Below, piece after piece: positions 25,685 through 36,669 of a DNA stretch of 45,342 nt. Below the pieces are notes generated by a model. It made no database searches and was not told where the DNA came from. It worked only from the letters and a program-made list of their open reading frames with translations. The position numbers and the translations under genes are program-made. The stretch's first letter is position 1. Each line of letters begins with the position of its first letter. The DNA comes from Thiotrichaceae bacterium (GTDB lineage: Bacteria > Pseudomonadota > Gammaproteobacteria > Thiotrichales > Thiotrichaceae). Location: NCBI GenBank assembly GCA_026988295.1, contig JALSLM010000150.1, positions 1 through 45,342 on the forward strand, in the 5' to 3' direction.

Positions 25685-27567
25685 ATAATTGCAAGGTCTC
25701 CTTTTTCTTCTAGCCATGTCTTCCTATCTTGTGCACGTTTTTTTGCTAATAATAAGTCCATAACCGCACGGGTTTCTTCGGGGTTATTCATAGTAAGTTG
25801 CACCAAACGGCGAGTATCAGGGTCCATACTGGTTTCGCGTAATTGTAGTGGATTCATTTCACCCAAGCCTTTAAAACGAGTAACACTGATTTTGCCCTTG
25901 GTTTTTTTTGCTTTAACACGATCAAGAATGGCATTGAGTTCATCTTCATCCAGTGCGTATTCCACTTTTTTACCAATATCAATTCGATATAATGGAGGCA
26001 TTGCAATATACACATGACCCGCTTCAACCAACGCAGTAAAGTGTTGCACAAACAATGCACAAATCAATGTTGCAATGTGCGCGCCATCGGAGTCAGCATC
26101 GGCAAGAATACAGATTTTACCGTAGCGCAAATCATCCAGATTACTAGAATCAGGCTCTACGCCAATAGCAACCGATATATCATGGATTTCATTGGATGCT
26201 AGAATTTGTGAGGAATCAACCTCCCAAGTATTCAGAATCTTACCGCGTAACGGCATAATTGCCTGAAACTCACGACTACGTGCTTGTTTAGCCGAGCCTC
26301 CTGCAGAATCACCCTCTACCAAAAATAATTCAGTTTGATTTAAATCTTGAGAGCTACAATCTGCCAATTTTCCAGGCAAGGCAGGCCCTGTTGCAATTTT
26401 CTTGCGTACCACTTTTTTGCTGGCCTTGGCACGTTTTTGAGCATTATTAATAACATGCTCGGCAATCAGATCACCAATATTGGGGTTTTGATTAAGGTAT
26501 AAACTAAATGCATCTTTAACCACGCCAGCAACAAAACTAGCAGCCGCACGAGAAGAGAGTCTTTCTTTGGTTTGCCCAGAAAATTGTGGATCAAGCATTT
26601 TAAACGATAAAATAAAGCACAGCTTATCCCAAATATCATCAGGGCTTAGCTTTAACCCCCGTGGAAGCAAATTGCGAAACTCGGCAAACTCACGCAAAGC
26701 TTCTGTCAAACCCGTGCGTAGCCCGTTAGTGTGTGTGCCGCCCTGTGCTGTAGGGATCAAATTAACGTAGCTTTCCTGCACCAGATCACCGCCTTCAGGC
26801 AACCAGCAAAGCGCCCAGTCAACGGCTTCATTTTCACTTTTAAACTCACCTAAAAAAGGCTCTTCAGGCAGATTTTCAAACTCACTAATGGCATTTATCA
26901 AATAATCACGAATTCCATCTTCGTAATACCATTCTTCGGTCTCATTTTTTGCCTCTTCGGTAAACGTAATATGCAAACCAGGGCATAAAACTGCTTTTGC
27001 CCGAAGATTATGCTTGAGCCGTTTAATCGAAAATTTAACCGTATCAAAATATTGTGCATTGGGCCAAAAATGTAGAGATGTACCCGTATTTTTCTTGCCA
27101 ACCTTACCAATCACTTCTAGCTCAGTTTCTTTGTGCCCGTTTTCAAACACCATTTCATATTCTTTGCCATCACGCTTAATACGCACTTCAAGAATCAGAG
27201 AAAGCGCATTAACCACAGAGATTCCAACACCGTGCAAGCCCCCTGAAAACTGATAGTTTTTATCTGAAAACTTACCACCTGCATGAAGCGTACTAAGAAT
27301 AACCTCCACCCCAGAAACCTTTTTCTCAGGATGAATATCGACAGGCATACCACGCCCATTATCAGTGACAGACAAAGAACCATCGGTATGTAGAATCACC
27401 TGTATCTTATTAGCAAAGCCTGCCAAAGCCTCATCAACACTATTGTCAATCACCTCCTGTGCCAAATGATTAGGGCGCGAGGTATCGGTATACATACCAG
27501 GACGCTTGCGCACAGGGTCAAGACCGCTTAAAACTTTTATGGATTCAGCGTTATAGTCATTGCTCAT
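25681..27567 (-). CDS. parE: DNA topoisomerase IV subunit B
   Basis: 628 aa; VDEALAG, LHGVGISVVNALS, ELFLVEGDSAGGSAKQAR, RFKGLGEMNP; length and C-terminus fit ParE rather than GyrB. Confidence 0.95.
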   Translation of the reverse strand: MSNDYNAESIKVLSGLDPVRKRPGMYTDTSRPNHLAQEVIDNSVDEALAGFANKIQVILHTDGSLSVTDNGRGMPVDIHPEKKVSGVEVILSTLHAGGKFSDKNYQFSGGLHGVGISVVNALSLILEVRIKRDGKEYEMVFENGHKETELEVIGKVGKKNTGTSLHFWPNAQYFDTVKFSIKRLKHNLRAKAVLCPGLHITFTEEAKNETEEWYYEDGIRDYLINAISEFENLPEEPFLGEFKSENEAVDWALCWLPEGGDLVQESYVNLIPTAQGGTHTNGLRTGLTEALREFAEFRNLLPRGLKLSPDDIWDKLCFILSFKMLDPQFSGQTKERLSSRAAASFVAGVVKDAFSLYLNQNPNIGDLIAEHVINNAQKRAKASKKVVRKKIATGPALPGKLADCSSQDLNQTELFLVEGDSAGGSAKQARSREFQAIMPLRGKILNTWEVDSSQILASNEIHDISVAIGVEPDSSNLDDLRYGKICILADADSDGAHIATLICALFVQHFTALVEAGHVYIAMPPLYRIDIGKKVEYALDEDELNAILDRVKAKKTKGKISVTRFKGLGEMNPLQLRETSMDPDTRRLVQLTMNNPEETRAVMDLLLAKKRAQDRKTWLEEKGDLAII

Positions 27568-27608
27568 TAAAAATACATCTCAGAAACTCGTTTGAACTTA
27601 GCAGTATA

Positions 27609-27755
27609 TTAAGGAAACCCTGATCAAGTCCAATTATTTTTAGCTTGCCAAATCTGCCGATATTTTTCATGAAGATCGACGCAATAGAATAACTATTACG
27701 TCTCACCTCATAAAAAATAGCGACAGATTTTTCTGCGCTAAATTCTCAGATATTA
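27609..27755. mobile_element. Element B copy, right end lost at junction with element C
   Basis: TTAAGGAAACCCTGATCAAGTCCAATTATTTTTAGCTTGCCAAATCTGCCGATATTTTTCATGAAGATCGACGCAATAGAATAAC, nearly identical to 25521 onward. Confidence 0.85.
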
Positions 27756-27760
27756 TAGAT

Positions 27761-27846
27761 ACCCACCCCCCCTTTTTTTACATTTTTTTATAGCACAGAG
27801 TCATATAGTTTTATGTGAAAAAGTGGAAAAACAGGGGGGGATGGGT
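27761..27846. repeat. Element C full copy (86 bp)
   Basis: ACCCACCCCCCCTTTTTTT ... AAACAGGGGGGGATGGGT; reverse complement aligns throughout with 18836-18925. Confidence 0.85.
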
Positions 27847-27909
27847 TTATAGGTGATAAATGAATACTTTTCTTTGTATTTGAGCTTGTAGTTACCCAGA
27901 TTTTAGCCA

Positions 27910-27942
27910 AAAAAAACCACATCGAAGGATGTGGCTTTTTTA
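27910..27942. terminator. Orphan terminator-like hairpin related to the hppA terminator
   Basis: AAAAAAAACCACATCGAAGGATGTGGCTTTTTT; reverse complement nearly matches 18738-18770, but no gene end lies close by. Confidence 0.75.
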
Positions 27943-28008
27943 AGGAAACCCTGATCAAACCACTAACTTTGTGATTATTAGTTTTCGGCTCGATCTTTAA
28001 AAAATTAC

Positions 28009-28164
28009 GCCCAAGCATGGTTGGTAGCTGGCGAGATATGGCAGAAACAGAGATTAGACTTCATAAGCCGACAATATCTGAATGGAAGAGCTCCAAACCA
28101 AGAGACCTTACATTCAGAAATAGCTGCATGGAAGTATCACGAAACTAAGAGGCTATTTGTGTAA
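28009..28164 (+). pseudogene. Remnant of an IS630-like transposase C-terminus
   Basis: Reading frame KQRLDFISRQYLNGRAPNQETLHSEIAAWKYHETKRLFV-stop resembles the IS630-type segment (I)ELSVLSRQCLDRRIPxxETLxxEVAAW; no intact upstream ORF. Confidence 0.65.
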
Positions 28165-28264
28165 ACTCGCATCTCACAACTAAAGCTGCGAGAGATTAAA
28201 TGAAAATCTCTTTACCCATCAATAAAAACTTGATGGAGTACTTATAGCCTGAGAAAAGCTATGA

Positions 28265-28414
28265 CTATAGCATGTGGCTCAAAACTGCCATTAATACAAT
28301 AAAAACTACGCTAGCCAGTAATGATTTTACAATCGGTGGTAGTGGTGTACACATATCATTGTGATCATGTGCGTATGTGTCCTGCCCGAATAAACTTTTT
28401 AAAAAACATTTCAT
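28265..28414 (-). CDS. 49-aa putative single-pass membrane protein
   Basis: GGGGGAGCATCCC then ATG: MKCFLKSLFGQDTYAHDHNDMCTPLPPIVKSLLASVVFIVLMAVLSHML-stop; good RBS and C-terminal TM helix; below the ORF-track length cutoff. Confidence 0.55.
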   Translation of the reverse strand: MKCFLKSLFGQDTYAHDHNDMCTPLPPIVKSLLASVVFIVLMAVLSHML

Positions 28415-28810
28415 GGGATGCTCCCCCTAGTATTAAATATTAAGATGACGCATGAAAGAATTTACCTATTTTAGCTGGAGTAATAATGACCCCATCTAAC
28501 TTGCCTTTTTGCTTGTGTTTAGAAGGTTGTGTTCATTGCTGAATAACTCTGCACTTTGAAAAGCATCAAAACAGAAATAAGCAAGATAAATTTTTCCAGA
28601 CCACCTGACTATGATTCTGTAGAACTTATAATAATAGAATAGTTCAATAAATCATTTAACTGATCCGCTATTATCAGTCATATTAATGACAGCATATGAA
28701 ATTCTGTCATTTGATTTTCATTCTAGCAAAGAAGAAACTAATAAACAATTAAAAAACAGTTAATTTAACAATTAAAATCAATCACTTGACAATTATCAAA
28801 ACCGTTGATT

Positions 28811-29977
28811 TTAAAAGTTATTTCTTGGCGTTTTCTTATTCTGTTGCTCTCCTTTCTTAGCTTTAGCCTTCTTTTCGGCTTTCTTTTTTGCCTTTTCTTC
28901 AGCTTTTTCTTGCGCTTCTATGCGATCAAGTTCGGCATCCATTTCATCATCAGTTAACTCGGAAAACTCTTCACTTTCATTGAAGAATTTTTCTTCATCA
29001 CTGATTTCATCAGTTTCAGAGTTTGAATCCTTGGAGCTATCTGTTGTTTTACTTGATGTATCAAAAGAATCTTCATCTTGATAACCATCAAAAACAGGGG
29101 AATCATTTGAGCTATTATTCGAAGAATCTTCTTTATAGGTATATTTATCATCCTCCCACTGTTTGCCTGCTTGGATAGTGGCAGTTGCTTGGTGAGCAGA
29201 GCTATAGTCGTCTTCGGTATCCATTTTTTCTTTTGCGGCACTTGCTTCTTTTACACGAACCTTAAAGTATTTACTAAAATACAAGCCGACTTCAAATAGC
29301 ATCCACATTGGCACAGCAAGCATTATTTGTGAGATAACATCGGGTGGTGTAAGCAACATACCGAGTATAAATGCTCCTACAATAACGTAAGGGCGCTTGC
29401 TTTTAAGGCTTTCTGCCGTTGTCATTCCTGTGCTGATAAGCAATATTGTTGCAATAGGCATCTCAAAGCCAAACCCAAAGGCTAAGAACATCATCATTGT
29501 AAAATCAAGGTACTGTCCAATATCAGGGCTATAAGTTGCAACATCAGGAGCAAATTGAGGAATAATTGTAAACATCATTGGCAGCAAGACAGAATAAACA
29601 AAAGCTATACCAAGATAAAATAGAAAAACACTGGATGCTAATAGAGGGTAAACCAGTCTTTTTTCATGCTTATATAGTCCTGGTGCTACAAAGGACCAAA
29701 TTTGATAGAGAAGATAAGGAAGGGTAATTAAAAAAGCAACTAGCAGAGTTAGTTTCATAGGAACCAAAAAAGGGGCAATGGTTCCAGTAATGATCATCTG
29801 CTGGTTCTGATCGGCTAATGGTGCTGCCAACCAGTTATAGATATTTTTTGAAAAGGGGAAAAGAGCAAAGAAGATAACTGCAACTGCAATGACCGCTCTG
29901 AGCAATCTATCGCGCAGTTCTATTAAGTGTGTTAAAAAACCTTGGGCTTGGCTGTTGCTTGCGTCTGTTGTACTCAT
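28811..29977 (-). CDS. tatC: Sec-independent translocase TatC with long acidic/lysine-rich C-terminal tail
   Basis: 388 aa; LIELRDRLLRAVIAV, FWSFVAPGLYKHEKR-type YQIWSFVAPGLYKHEKRLVYP, FGFGFEMPIA; about 130 aa of low-complexity tail. Confidence 0.96.
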   Translation of the reverse strand: MSTTDASNSQAQGFLTHLIELRDRLLRAVIAVAVIFFALFPFSKNIYNWLAAPLADQNQQMIITGTIAPFLVPMKLTLLVAFLITLPYLLYQIWSFVAPGLYKHEKRLVYPLLASSVFLFYLGIAFVYSVLLPMMFTIIPQFAPDVATYSPDIGQYLDFTMMMFLAFGFGFEMPIATILLISTGMTTAESLKSKRPYVIVGAFILGMLLTPPDVISQIMLAVPMWMLFEVGLYFSKYFKVRVKEASAAKEKMDTEDDYSSAHQATATIQAGKQWEDDKYTYKEDSSNNSSNDSPVFDGYQDEDSFDTSSKTTDSSKDSNSETDEISDEEKFFNESEEFSELTDDEMDAELDRIEAQEKAEEKAKKKAEKKAKAKKGEQQNKKTPRNNF

Positions 29978-30303
29978 TTCTTCCTAGCAGATGTTTGTGC
30001 GTCTTTCATGCTTTCATCAAGTAATTGACTGGCTTCATTAAGTTCGCTACTGATATCTGTTTTTGTACTTTTCATCATATCGCGTAATTCACCAATCTCT
30101 TCTTTTTGTTTGGCTAACATGCTTTTGAGTTCGTCTGCACGCATTTCTCGCTCTATATCATCACGTGTTGTCGCAACAAATGCTTTAATTTTCCCAATAA
30201 ACTTGCCGACTTTTGCGGCGACTTCAGGTAGGCGTTCAGGCCCTATCACTATTAAAGCAATAATACCGACGACCAGTAATTCAAGAAAGCCCGAATCAAA
30301 CAT
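29974..30303 (-). CDS. tatB: Sec-independent translocase TatB
   Basis: 109 aa; MFDSGFLELLVVGIIALIVIGPERLPEVA; overlaps tatC by 4 bp. Confidence 0.95.
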   Translation of the reverse strand: MFDSGFLELLVVGIIALIVIGPERLPEVAAKVGKFIGKIKAFVATTRDDIEREMRADELKSMLAKQKEEIGELRDMMKSTKTDISSELNEASQLLDESMKDAQTSARKK

Positions 30304-30329
30304 GCGAATCTGTTACCTAGATAAACTGA

Positions 30330-30569
30330 TTATGATTTTGTTGTATCTTTAACTTTAGCTTCAACGTCTATGACGCTATCTTTTGCAGTTTGCTTAAGTT
30401 TTTCAGCTGCCTGTGCGCCCTCTTCTTCACCATCTCTCATGGCATTTTTAAAGTTTTTAACTGCGCTACCCAAATCGCCACCTGCATTGCGTAGACGTTT
30501 AGTCCCAAAAATAACAACAACGATGACTAAAATTACGATTAAAGACCACGGACTGATTCCAGAAAACAT
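30330..30569 (-). CDS. tatA: Sec-independent translocase TatA
   Basis: 79 aa; [39 protein letters not shown]. Confidence 0.95.
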   Translation of the reverse strand: MFSGISPWSLIVILVIVVVIFGTKRLRNAGGDLGSAVKNFKNAMRDGEEEGAQAAEKLKQTAKDSVIDVEAKVKDTTKS

Positions 30570-30627
30570 GGGGAACTCCTTCTAAGTATATTTATGCCTA
30601 AATCCATTAACTTGTAGCCTTATAAAT

Positions 30628-30972
30628 TTAGGAATTATTACGACTAGCCTTTTCGACTAGACCAGATGTACCAAAACGACGTTGTAATTCTTGCAAAACA
30701 TCATCTGGATGTAAATTTTTATGTGCTAATAATACAAGGGTATGAAACCATAAGTCAGCAACTTCGTAGACTAATTTATCGGTTTTTTTATCAAGCTCTG
30801 AATCTTTTGCTGCCATAACAACTTCGGTGGCTTCTTCTCCCACTTTTTTCAGGATAGAATCAAGACCTTTAGCATAAAGACTGGCCACGTATGAGCTTCC
30901 AGCTTCGGCAGATTTTCGTGCTTCAAGTACCTTAGCTACGTCAGAGAGTGTATTGTGATTTATTGCATTCAT
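30628..30972 (-). CDS. hisE: Phosphoribosyl-ATP pyrophosphatase
   Basis: 114 aa; [30 protein letters not shown]...[17 protein letters not shown]. Confidence 0.95.
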   Translation of the reverse strand: MNAINHNTLSDVAKVLEARKSAEAGSSYVASLYAKGLDSILKKVGEEATEVVMAAKDSELDKKTDKLVYEVADLWFHTLVLLAHKNLHPDDVLQELQRRFGTSGLVEKASRNNS

Positions 30973-30992
30973 AGGATAGTTAGTATTGTGAC

Positions 30993-31766
30993 TTAAATTC
31001 GTACTTCAATGCCTTGATCTGCCATAAATTGTTTGGCTTCACCAACCGTATATTCATTAAAGTGAAAAATACTGGCAGCAAGTACCGCATCCGCACCTGC
31101 TTTTAATACACCATCTGCCAAATGTTGCAGTGTGCCTACACCACCTGATGCAATCACAGGGATATTTACTGCATCGGTAATAGCCTTAGTTAAAGGGATA
31201 TTAAAGCCTGATTTAGTACCATCTTTATCCATGCTAGTAACAAGCAGCTCACCTGCGCCATATTCAGCCATTTTCTTTGCCCATTCTACGGCATCAATGC
31301 CTGTATCATTACGACCGCCATGAGTAAAAATATCCCAGCGATCAGGCTCACCTTCTTTGCTGACTTTTTTTGCATCAATGGCAACGACAATACATTGTGA
31401 ACCATAATATTCAGCCGCTTCTCTAACCAGTTCAGGGTTATGAATAGCAGCAGTATTAATAGCTACTTTATCAGCACCAGCATTTAACATGGTTCTAATA
31501 TCTTCAACCTTGCGTATCCCGCCGCCAACCGTTAGCGGGATAAAAACCTCAGAGGCAATGGCTTCAACCATATGAACAGTGGTTTCTCGGTTATCTGAGC
31601 TAGCCGTAATATCAAGAAAGGTGATTTCATCCGCACCTTCACGATTATAACGTGCAGCAACCTCAACGGGATCACCTGCATCTCGAATATCAACAAAGTT
31701 AACACCCTTTACTACGCGACCGTTATCAACATCGAGACAAGGAATAATGCGTTTTGCAAGTGCCAT
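30993..31766 (-). CDS. hisF: Imidazole glycerol phosphate synthase subunit HisF
   Basis: 257 aa; [43 protein letters not shown]. Confidence 0.97.
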   Translation of the reverse strand: MALAKRIIPCLDVDNGRVVKGVNFVDIRDAGDPVEVAARYNREGADEITFLDITASSDNRETTVHMVEAIASEVFIPLTVGGGIRKVEDIRTMLNAGADKVAINTAAIHNPELVREAAEYYGSQCIVVAIDAKKVSKEGEPDRWDIFTHGGRNDTGIDAVEWAKKMAEYGAGELLVTSMDKDGTKSGFNIPLTKAITDAVNIPVIASGGVGTLQHLADGVLKAGADAVLAASIFHFNEYTVGEAKQFMADQGIEVRI

Positions 31767-32500
31767 TAGTGTAAATTCTCCACATATTTATGTGCTTCAG
31801 CAAGATCAATAGTGCCTTCATAAATCGAACGCCCAAGGATTGTTCCCATAATGCCTGAGTCTTTAACCTCACATAATTCGATGATGTCATCCATATTAGT
31901 AACACCACCTGAGGCAATCACAGGAATAGAGATGCTTTCCGCCAATGAAATGGTGGCATCAACATTAACACCTTTCATCATGCCATCACGCGAAATATCT
32001 GTATAAACAATGGCCACTACCCCTGCCTGTTCAAATTTTTTGGCAAGCTCAATAGCAGAAACACTCGACACTTTATCCCAGCCATCGGTTGCTACCATGC
32101 CATTTTTAGCATCAATACCGACAATAATATGCCCAGGAAATTGCTTGCATAAATCTTTAACAAATTCAGGATCTTCAACCGCTTTAGTGCCAATAATACA
32201 ATAGCTTACCCCAGCATCAAGGTAGGCTTGTACTGTTTTTGCATCGCGTATGCCGCCACCAATCTGTATAGGCAGATCAGGGAATTTTTTGGCAATTGCT
32301 TCAACAGCATCATTATTAACAGGTACACCATCAAATGCACCATTCAAATCAACTAAATGTAGTCGTTTGGCTCCTGCATTTACCCAGCGTGTTGCTGTAT
32401 CAACAGGGCTGTCTGAGAAAACAGTGGTATCTTCCATGCGTCCTTGACGAAGGCGCACACATTGTCCATCTTTTAGATCAATTGCAGGTAATAAAAGCAT
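31766..32500 (-). CDS. hisA: HisA isomerase
   Basis: 244 aa; [40 protein letters not shown]. Confidence 0.97.
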   Translation of the reverse strand: MLLLPAIDLKDGQCVRLRQGRMEDTTVFSDSPVDTATRWVNAGAKRLHLVDLNGAFDGVPVNNDAVEAIAKKFPDLPIQIGGGIRDAKTVQAYLDAGVSYCIIGTKAVEDPEFVKDLCKQFPGHIIVGIDAKNGMVATDGWDKVSSVSAIELAKKFEQAGVVAIVYTDISRDGMMKGVNVDATISLAESISIPVIASGGVTNMDDIIELCEVKDSGIMGTILGRSIYEGTIDLAEAHKYVENLH

Positions 32501-32523
32501 AATAGTTTGTCCCCAGTCCGCGT

Positions 32524-33165
32524 TTATGGTTGCCCGTTCCAGTTAGTGAAATTCTTTAAAAGTTGTAAGCCATCATCCGCACTTTTTTCTGGATGTGCTT
32601 GGATTGCAAAGACATTATCTTTGGCTATAGCTGAAGGATAACTGATTCCAAATTCAGTTTCTCCTGAAACAATGGATTTATCCTCTGGTGCTACAAAATA
32701 GCTATGCACAAAATAAAATCGCGCATTATCTTCAATTCCCTTCCAGAGTGGATGATCTTGCGTGTGTTTAATTTGATTCCAGCCCATTTGTGGTATTTTT
32801 AGTCGATTACCAGCGGCATCGGTTGCGCCGATGTGATCTGTAAAGTGTTGTACTGTGCCTTTATATTTGCCGATACAGTCAACACCGCCACCTTCAACAC
32901 TATGCTCCATTAATACCTGCATACCCATGCAAACACCAAGAAAAGGCTTGCTTAGAGAGACTTCTGTAATAACATCCACAAGTTCATGTTTATGTAATTC
33001 ACTCATACAGTCAAGAGCCGCCCCTTGACCAGGAAAGACAACGCGATCTGCCTTAAGAATATCATCAGGTGATGAAGTGATAACAACCTTCTCATCAGTA
33101 ACGTGTTGCAAGGCTTTGTGAACAGAATGGAGGTTTCCCATGCTGTAGTCTATTACGGCAATCAT
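32524..33165 (-). CDS. hisH: Imidazole glycerol phosphate synthase subunit HisH
   Basis: 213 aa; [40 protein letters not shown]. Confidence 0.97.
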   Translation of the reverse strand: MIAVIDYSMGNLHSVHKALQHVTDEKVVITSSPDDILKADRVVFPGQGAALDCMSELHKHELVDVITEVSLSKPFLGVCMGMQVLMEHSVEGGGVDCIGKYKGTVQHFTDHIGATDAAGNRLKIPQMGWNQIKHTQDHPLWKGIEDNARFYFVHSYFVAPEDKSIVSGETEFGISYPSAIAKDNVFAIQAHPEKSADDGLQLLKNFTNWNGQP

Positions 33166-33241
33166 TTATATTTTCGCTTCTATTTATTAGCAGGTTTTGT
33201 TAGCAGGCTGTCTATTTTCAGACGGGGTTATACTATAACTT

Positions 33242-33835
33242 TTACAGCGTACCTTTAGTGGAAGGAATGGCATTTTCGGCACGTTCATCGCGCTCAACGG
33301 CCATTCGCAGTGCGCGCCCGAATGCTTTAAAAACTGTTTCAGCAATATGATGAGCATTTTTACCACGGATATTATCTAGGTGTAGGCTCACTAAAGCGTG
33401 GTTTACAAAGCCCTGAAAAAACTCACCAAACAGATCAACATCAAAACGTCCTATCATGGCACGTTTGTAATCTACATTATCTTGTAATGAAGGACGACCT
33501 GAAAAATCAATAACCACACGAGAAAGGGCTTCATCTAATGGTACATAAGCATGACCATAGCGATGAATACCTCTTTTATCACCAATCGCTTTAGCAAAAG
33601 CCTGACCCAAGCTTATACCAATATCTTCAACCGTATGGTGATCATCAATTTGAGTATCTCCATTGGCCTCGATTTCAATATCAATCATGCCGTGCAAAGC
33701 TATTTGCTGCATCATGTGATCAAGAAATGGCACCTCAGTCTTAAAACGGGCTTTGCCCGTCCCATCAAGATTGATACTGACAGTGATTTGAGTTTCTAAT
33801 GTGTCTCGCTTGATAGTAGCTGTACGTTCAGTCAT
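33242..33835 (-). CDS. hisB: Imidazoleglycerol-phosphate dehydratase
   Basis: 197 aa; [40 protein letters not shown]. Confidence 0.97.
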   Translation of the reverse strand: MTERTATIKRDTLETQITVSINLDGTGKARFKTEVPFLDHMMQQIALHGMIDIEIEANGDTQIDDHHTVEDIGISLGQAFAKAIGDKRGIHRYGHAYVPLDEALSRVVIDFSGRPSLQDNVDYKRAMIGRFDVDLFGEFFQGFVNHALVSLHLDNIRGKNAHHIAETVFKAFGRALRMAVERDERAENAIPSTKGTL

Positions 33836-33948
33836 ATTCTAATAAGTGATAAAGTTAATACAAAACATAGTAGCATATTGTAAACAGTCTGAAAGATAAA
33901 AAAATATAAAAAACAGGGGGGGATGGGTTATACAGGGTAGTCACATTT

Positions 33949-34743
33949 TCAAACAGCCACCTTGCCTTTTATATGCTCATGGCTACGATAAGTTAGTAAC
34001 TCAAAGTCATCAAACTTGAAATTGAAAATTGACTTAATATCAGGGTTTATTTTCATTTGTGGCAAAGGATAGGGGTTGCGACTCAGTTGTAGCTTAGTCT
34101 GCTCTATATGATTTGAATATAAATGTGCATCCCCCAGTGTATGCACAAAGTCCCCTACTTTTAAGTCTGTTACCTGTGCAACCATCATAGTCAGCAAGGC
34201 ATAAGAGGCAATATTAAATGGTACACCTAAGAATATATCAGCACTGCGCTGATAGAGCTGGCAGGATAGCTTGCCATCAGCAACATAAAACTGAAAAAAA
34301 GCATGACAGGGTGGCAATGCCATATTTTCAATATCGGCAACATTCCAAGCACTAACAATAATACGGCGCGAATCGGGTGTATTTTTGATTTGATCAATTA
34401 TTTGGGATATTTGATCAATATGCTTACCATCAGGGGCTGGCCAAGAGCGCCACTGTGAACCATAAACAGGGCCTAAATCACCTTTTTCATCAGCCCATTC
34501 ATCCCAAATTTTCACTCCATTTTCTTTAAGGTAATGAATATTTGTATCACCTTGCAAAAACCATAAAAGCTCGTGAATAATTGAACGCAAATGGCATTTT
34601 TTAGTCGTCACCAGAGGGAATCCCTCAGAGAGATCATAGCGACTCTGGTAGCCAAACACTGATCTTGTGCCAGTGCCTGTACGATCTTCTTTTATTGTGC
34701 CATTCTTATACACATGGCGCATTAAATCGAGATATTGTTTCAT
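33949..34743 (-). CDS. thyA: Thymidylate synthase
   Basis: 264 aa; [54 protein letters not shown]. Confidence 0.98.
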   Translation of the reverse strand: MKQYLDLMRHVYKNGTIKEDRTGTGTRSVFGYQSRYDLSEGFPLVTTKKCHLRSIIHELLWFLQGDTNIHYLKENGVKIWDEWADEKGDLGPVYGSQWRSWPAPDGKHIDQISQIIDQIKNTPDSRRIIVSAWNVADIENMALPPCHAFFQFYVADGKLSCQLYQRSADIFLGVPFNIASYALLTMMVAQVTDLKVGDFVHTLGDAHLYSNHIEQTKLQLSRNPYPLPQMKINPDIKSIFNFKFDDFELLTYRSHEHIKGKVAV

Positions 34744-35537
34744 GTAGTTTGCTGCTCTTTATTTTTTGAATATGCCCAAACGATTAAAGCCAAGCCAATA
34801 ATAATCATAGGGATTGATAATAACTGCCCCTCCGTTAGCCATTCAATTCCCAAAAAATTACTATCATCAGGAACACGGAAAAACTCAACAGTTGAACGCG
34901 CAACACCATAACCTAATAAAAACAGCCCCGTAACAGCACCCGTTGGGCGAGGTTTCTTAGAAAAAATCCAAACCAATAAAAACAACAGTATACCTTCACC
35001 AACAACCTCATAAAGTTGTGATGGATGACGTGGTTGATTATCTACATGCCTAAAAACCATACCCCAAGAAACATCAGTGGGTCGCCCCCAAAGCTCACCA
35101 TTAATAAAATTACCCATACGCCCTGCCCCCAAGCCAATAGGCACTAATGGCGCAATAAAATCACCCAGCCTAAGTGGTGTGATCTTCCATTTTTTTGCCA
35201 GAAGAAGCATGGCAACCGTTACGCCTAACAAGCCACCATGAAAACTCATGCCACCCTCCCAAACCTTAAACAGGCTTAGTGGATTTTCCATAAGTTGTGG
35301 GAATTTATAGAAGAGCATTTCACCAATTCTACCTCCCGCAATAACACCAATCGCACCATAAAACATCATGTCATCAACCTGATCAGGTGTCACAGGGCTA
35401 TTAGGTCGGCGTGCGCGCATTTTCCCTAAAAATAGAAAAGACAGAAAACCAATAACATACATCAAACCATACCAGCGAATGCCAGTGGTTTCGGTAAAGT
35501 GAACAAGTATTGGATCAATTTCAGGATATATCAGCAT
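34740..35537 (-). CDS. lgt: Prolipoprotein diacylglyceryl transferase
   Basis: 265 aa; [40 protein letters not shown]; overlaps the thyA start by 4 bp. Confidence 0.97.
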   Translation of the reverse strand: MLIYPEIDPILVHFTETTGIRWYGLMYVIGFLSFLFLGKMRARRPNSPVTPDQVDDMMFYGAIGVIAGGRIGEMLFYKFPQLMENPLSLFKVWEGGMSFHGGLLGVTVAMLLLAKKWKITPLRLGDFIAPLVPIGLGAGRMGNFINGELWGRPTDVSWGMVFRHVDNQPRHPSQLYEVVGEGILLFLLVWIFSKKPRPTGAVTGLFLLGYGVARSTVEFFRVPDDSNFLGIEWLTEGQLLSIPMIIIGLALIVWAYSKNKEQQTT

Positions 35538-35629
35538 AGTAGTTTATTAGTTAAATTTTATTAATTAAAGGTAATCATCGAAAAACAATTGTTGTGTAAA
35601 TAATTGTTTTTTATTGTTTTACACTTAAA

Positions 35630-35842
35630 CCTGAATCCGTGAGGTCACTACGGCACAGGACGCAAGCTATTGATTCATCAGGGGTTTAAAAAATACCCGC
35701 TTAACCTATGGGTGAAGCTAAGATTTAGTGAGCTTCCCATCTGCGCTAGTAGATGGTGAACTCAATTATGCAGAGCTTTTTAAATCCCGTGCTAAACCAA
35801 TATTTTACGCCCTGTTATCCGCATTGACCTCACGGATTCAGG
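35630..35842. repeat. Element A copy 2 (213 bp structured element with terminal inverted repeats)
   Basis: CCTGAATCCGTGAGGTCACTACGG ... CCGCATTGACCTCACGGATTCAGG; abuts the trpC stop codon at 35843. Confidence 0.9.
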
Positions 35843-36640
35843 TTAAAAGAAAAGCTGCTTGAGTTCAGCACCTGGATCTTCTGCGCGCATAAACGCCTCG
35901 CCAACGAGAAAAGCATTCACCTGATGATCACGCATAAGCTTAATATGATCGGCTGAATGAATCCCGCTTTCAGTTACGACGATACGGTTTTCAGGTATTT
36001 TATCTAATAAATCTAGGGTTGCATCCAATGAAGTCTCAAAGGTACGAAGATTACGATTATTAATACCTACCAGATCAGCCCCCAAAGGAAGAGATCGCTG
36101 TAGCTCTTCAACATCATGCACTTCAATTAAAACATCCATGCCAAGCTCACGCGCGAGTGTATATAAACTAGCCATTTGCTCATCACTAAGCACTGCAACA
36201 ATCAGTAAAATACAATCAGCCCCCATTGCGCGAGCTTCATACACCTGATAACTATCAACAATAAAATCTTTGCGAATAACTGGCAAATCACAAGCCGCCC
36301 TCGCCTGTTTTAAATAGTCATCAGAGCCTTGAAAAAAATCAATATCAGTCAAAACTGAAAGGCAACTAGCCCCACCTTGCTGATAGCTTTTAGCAATCTC
36401 AGCAGGCTTGAAATTTTCACGAATCACCCCTTTGCTGGGAGAAGCCTTCTTAATCTCAGCAATAACCGCAGGATCTTCAGCCGCAATTGTTTGTCGCATA
36501 GAATCAACAAAACCTCGCACGGGGGATGCCTCATGCGCTAGCTCAAGCAAAGAAAGCTCAGCAATAGTCTGTTTGCGATCACTGATCTCTTGCTGCTTGC
36601 GCTGAATAATTTTTTTAAGAATGTCGGGTGTATTGCTCAT
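35843..36640 (-). CDS. trpC: Indole-3-glycerol phosphate synthase
   Basis: 265 aa; [53 protein letters not shown]. Confidence 0.97.
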   Translation of the reverse strand: MSNTPDILKKIIQRKQQEISDRKQTIAELSLLELAHEASPVRGFVDSMRQTIAAEDPAVIAEIKKASPSKGVIRENFKPAEIAKSYQQGGASCLSVLTDIDFFQGSDDYLKQARAACDLPVIRKDFIVDSYQVYEARAMGADCILLIVAVLSDEQMASLYTLARELGMDVLIEVHDVEELQRSLPLGADLVGINNRNLRTFETSLDATLDLLDKIPENRIVVTESGIHSADHIKLMRDHQVNAFLVGEAFMRAEDPGAELKQLFF

Positions 36641-36669
36641 ATTATTTAGTATTACTTTTATCTTGATCT

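Noticed and set aside
27788-28018. 76-aa minus ORF
   Set aside because: Encodes the duplicated terminator and element C (HPSMWFFLAKIW, INPSPPVFPLFHIKL); a by-product of repeats.
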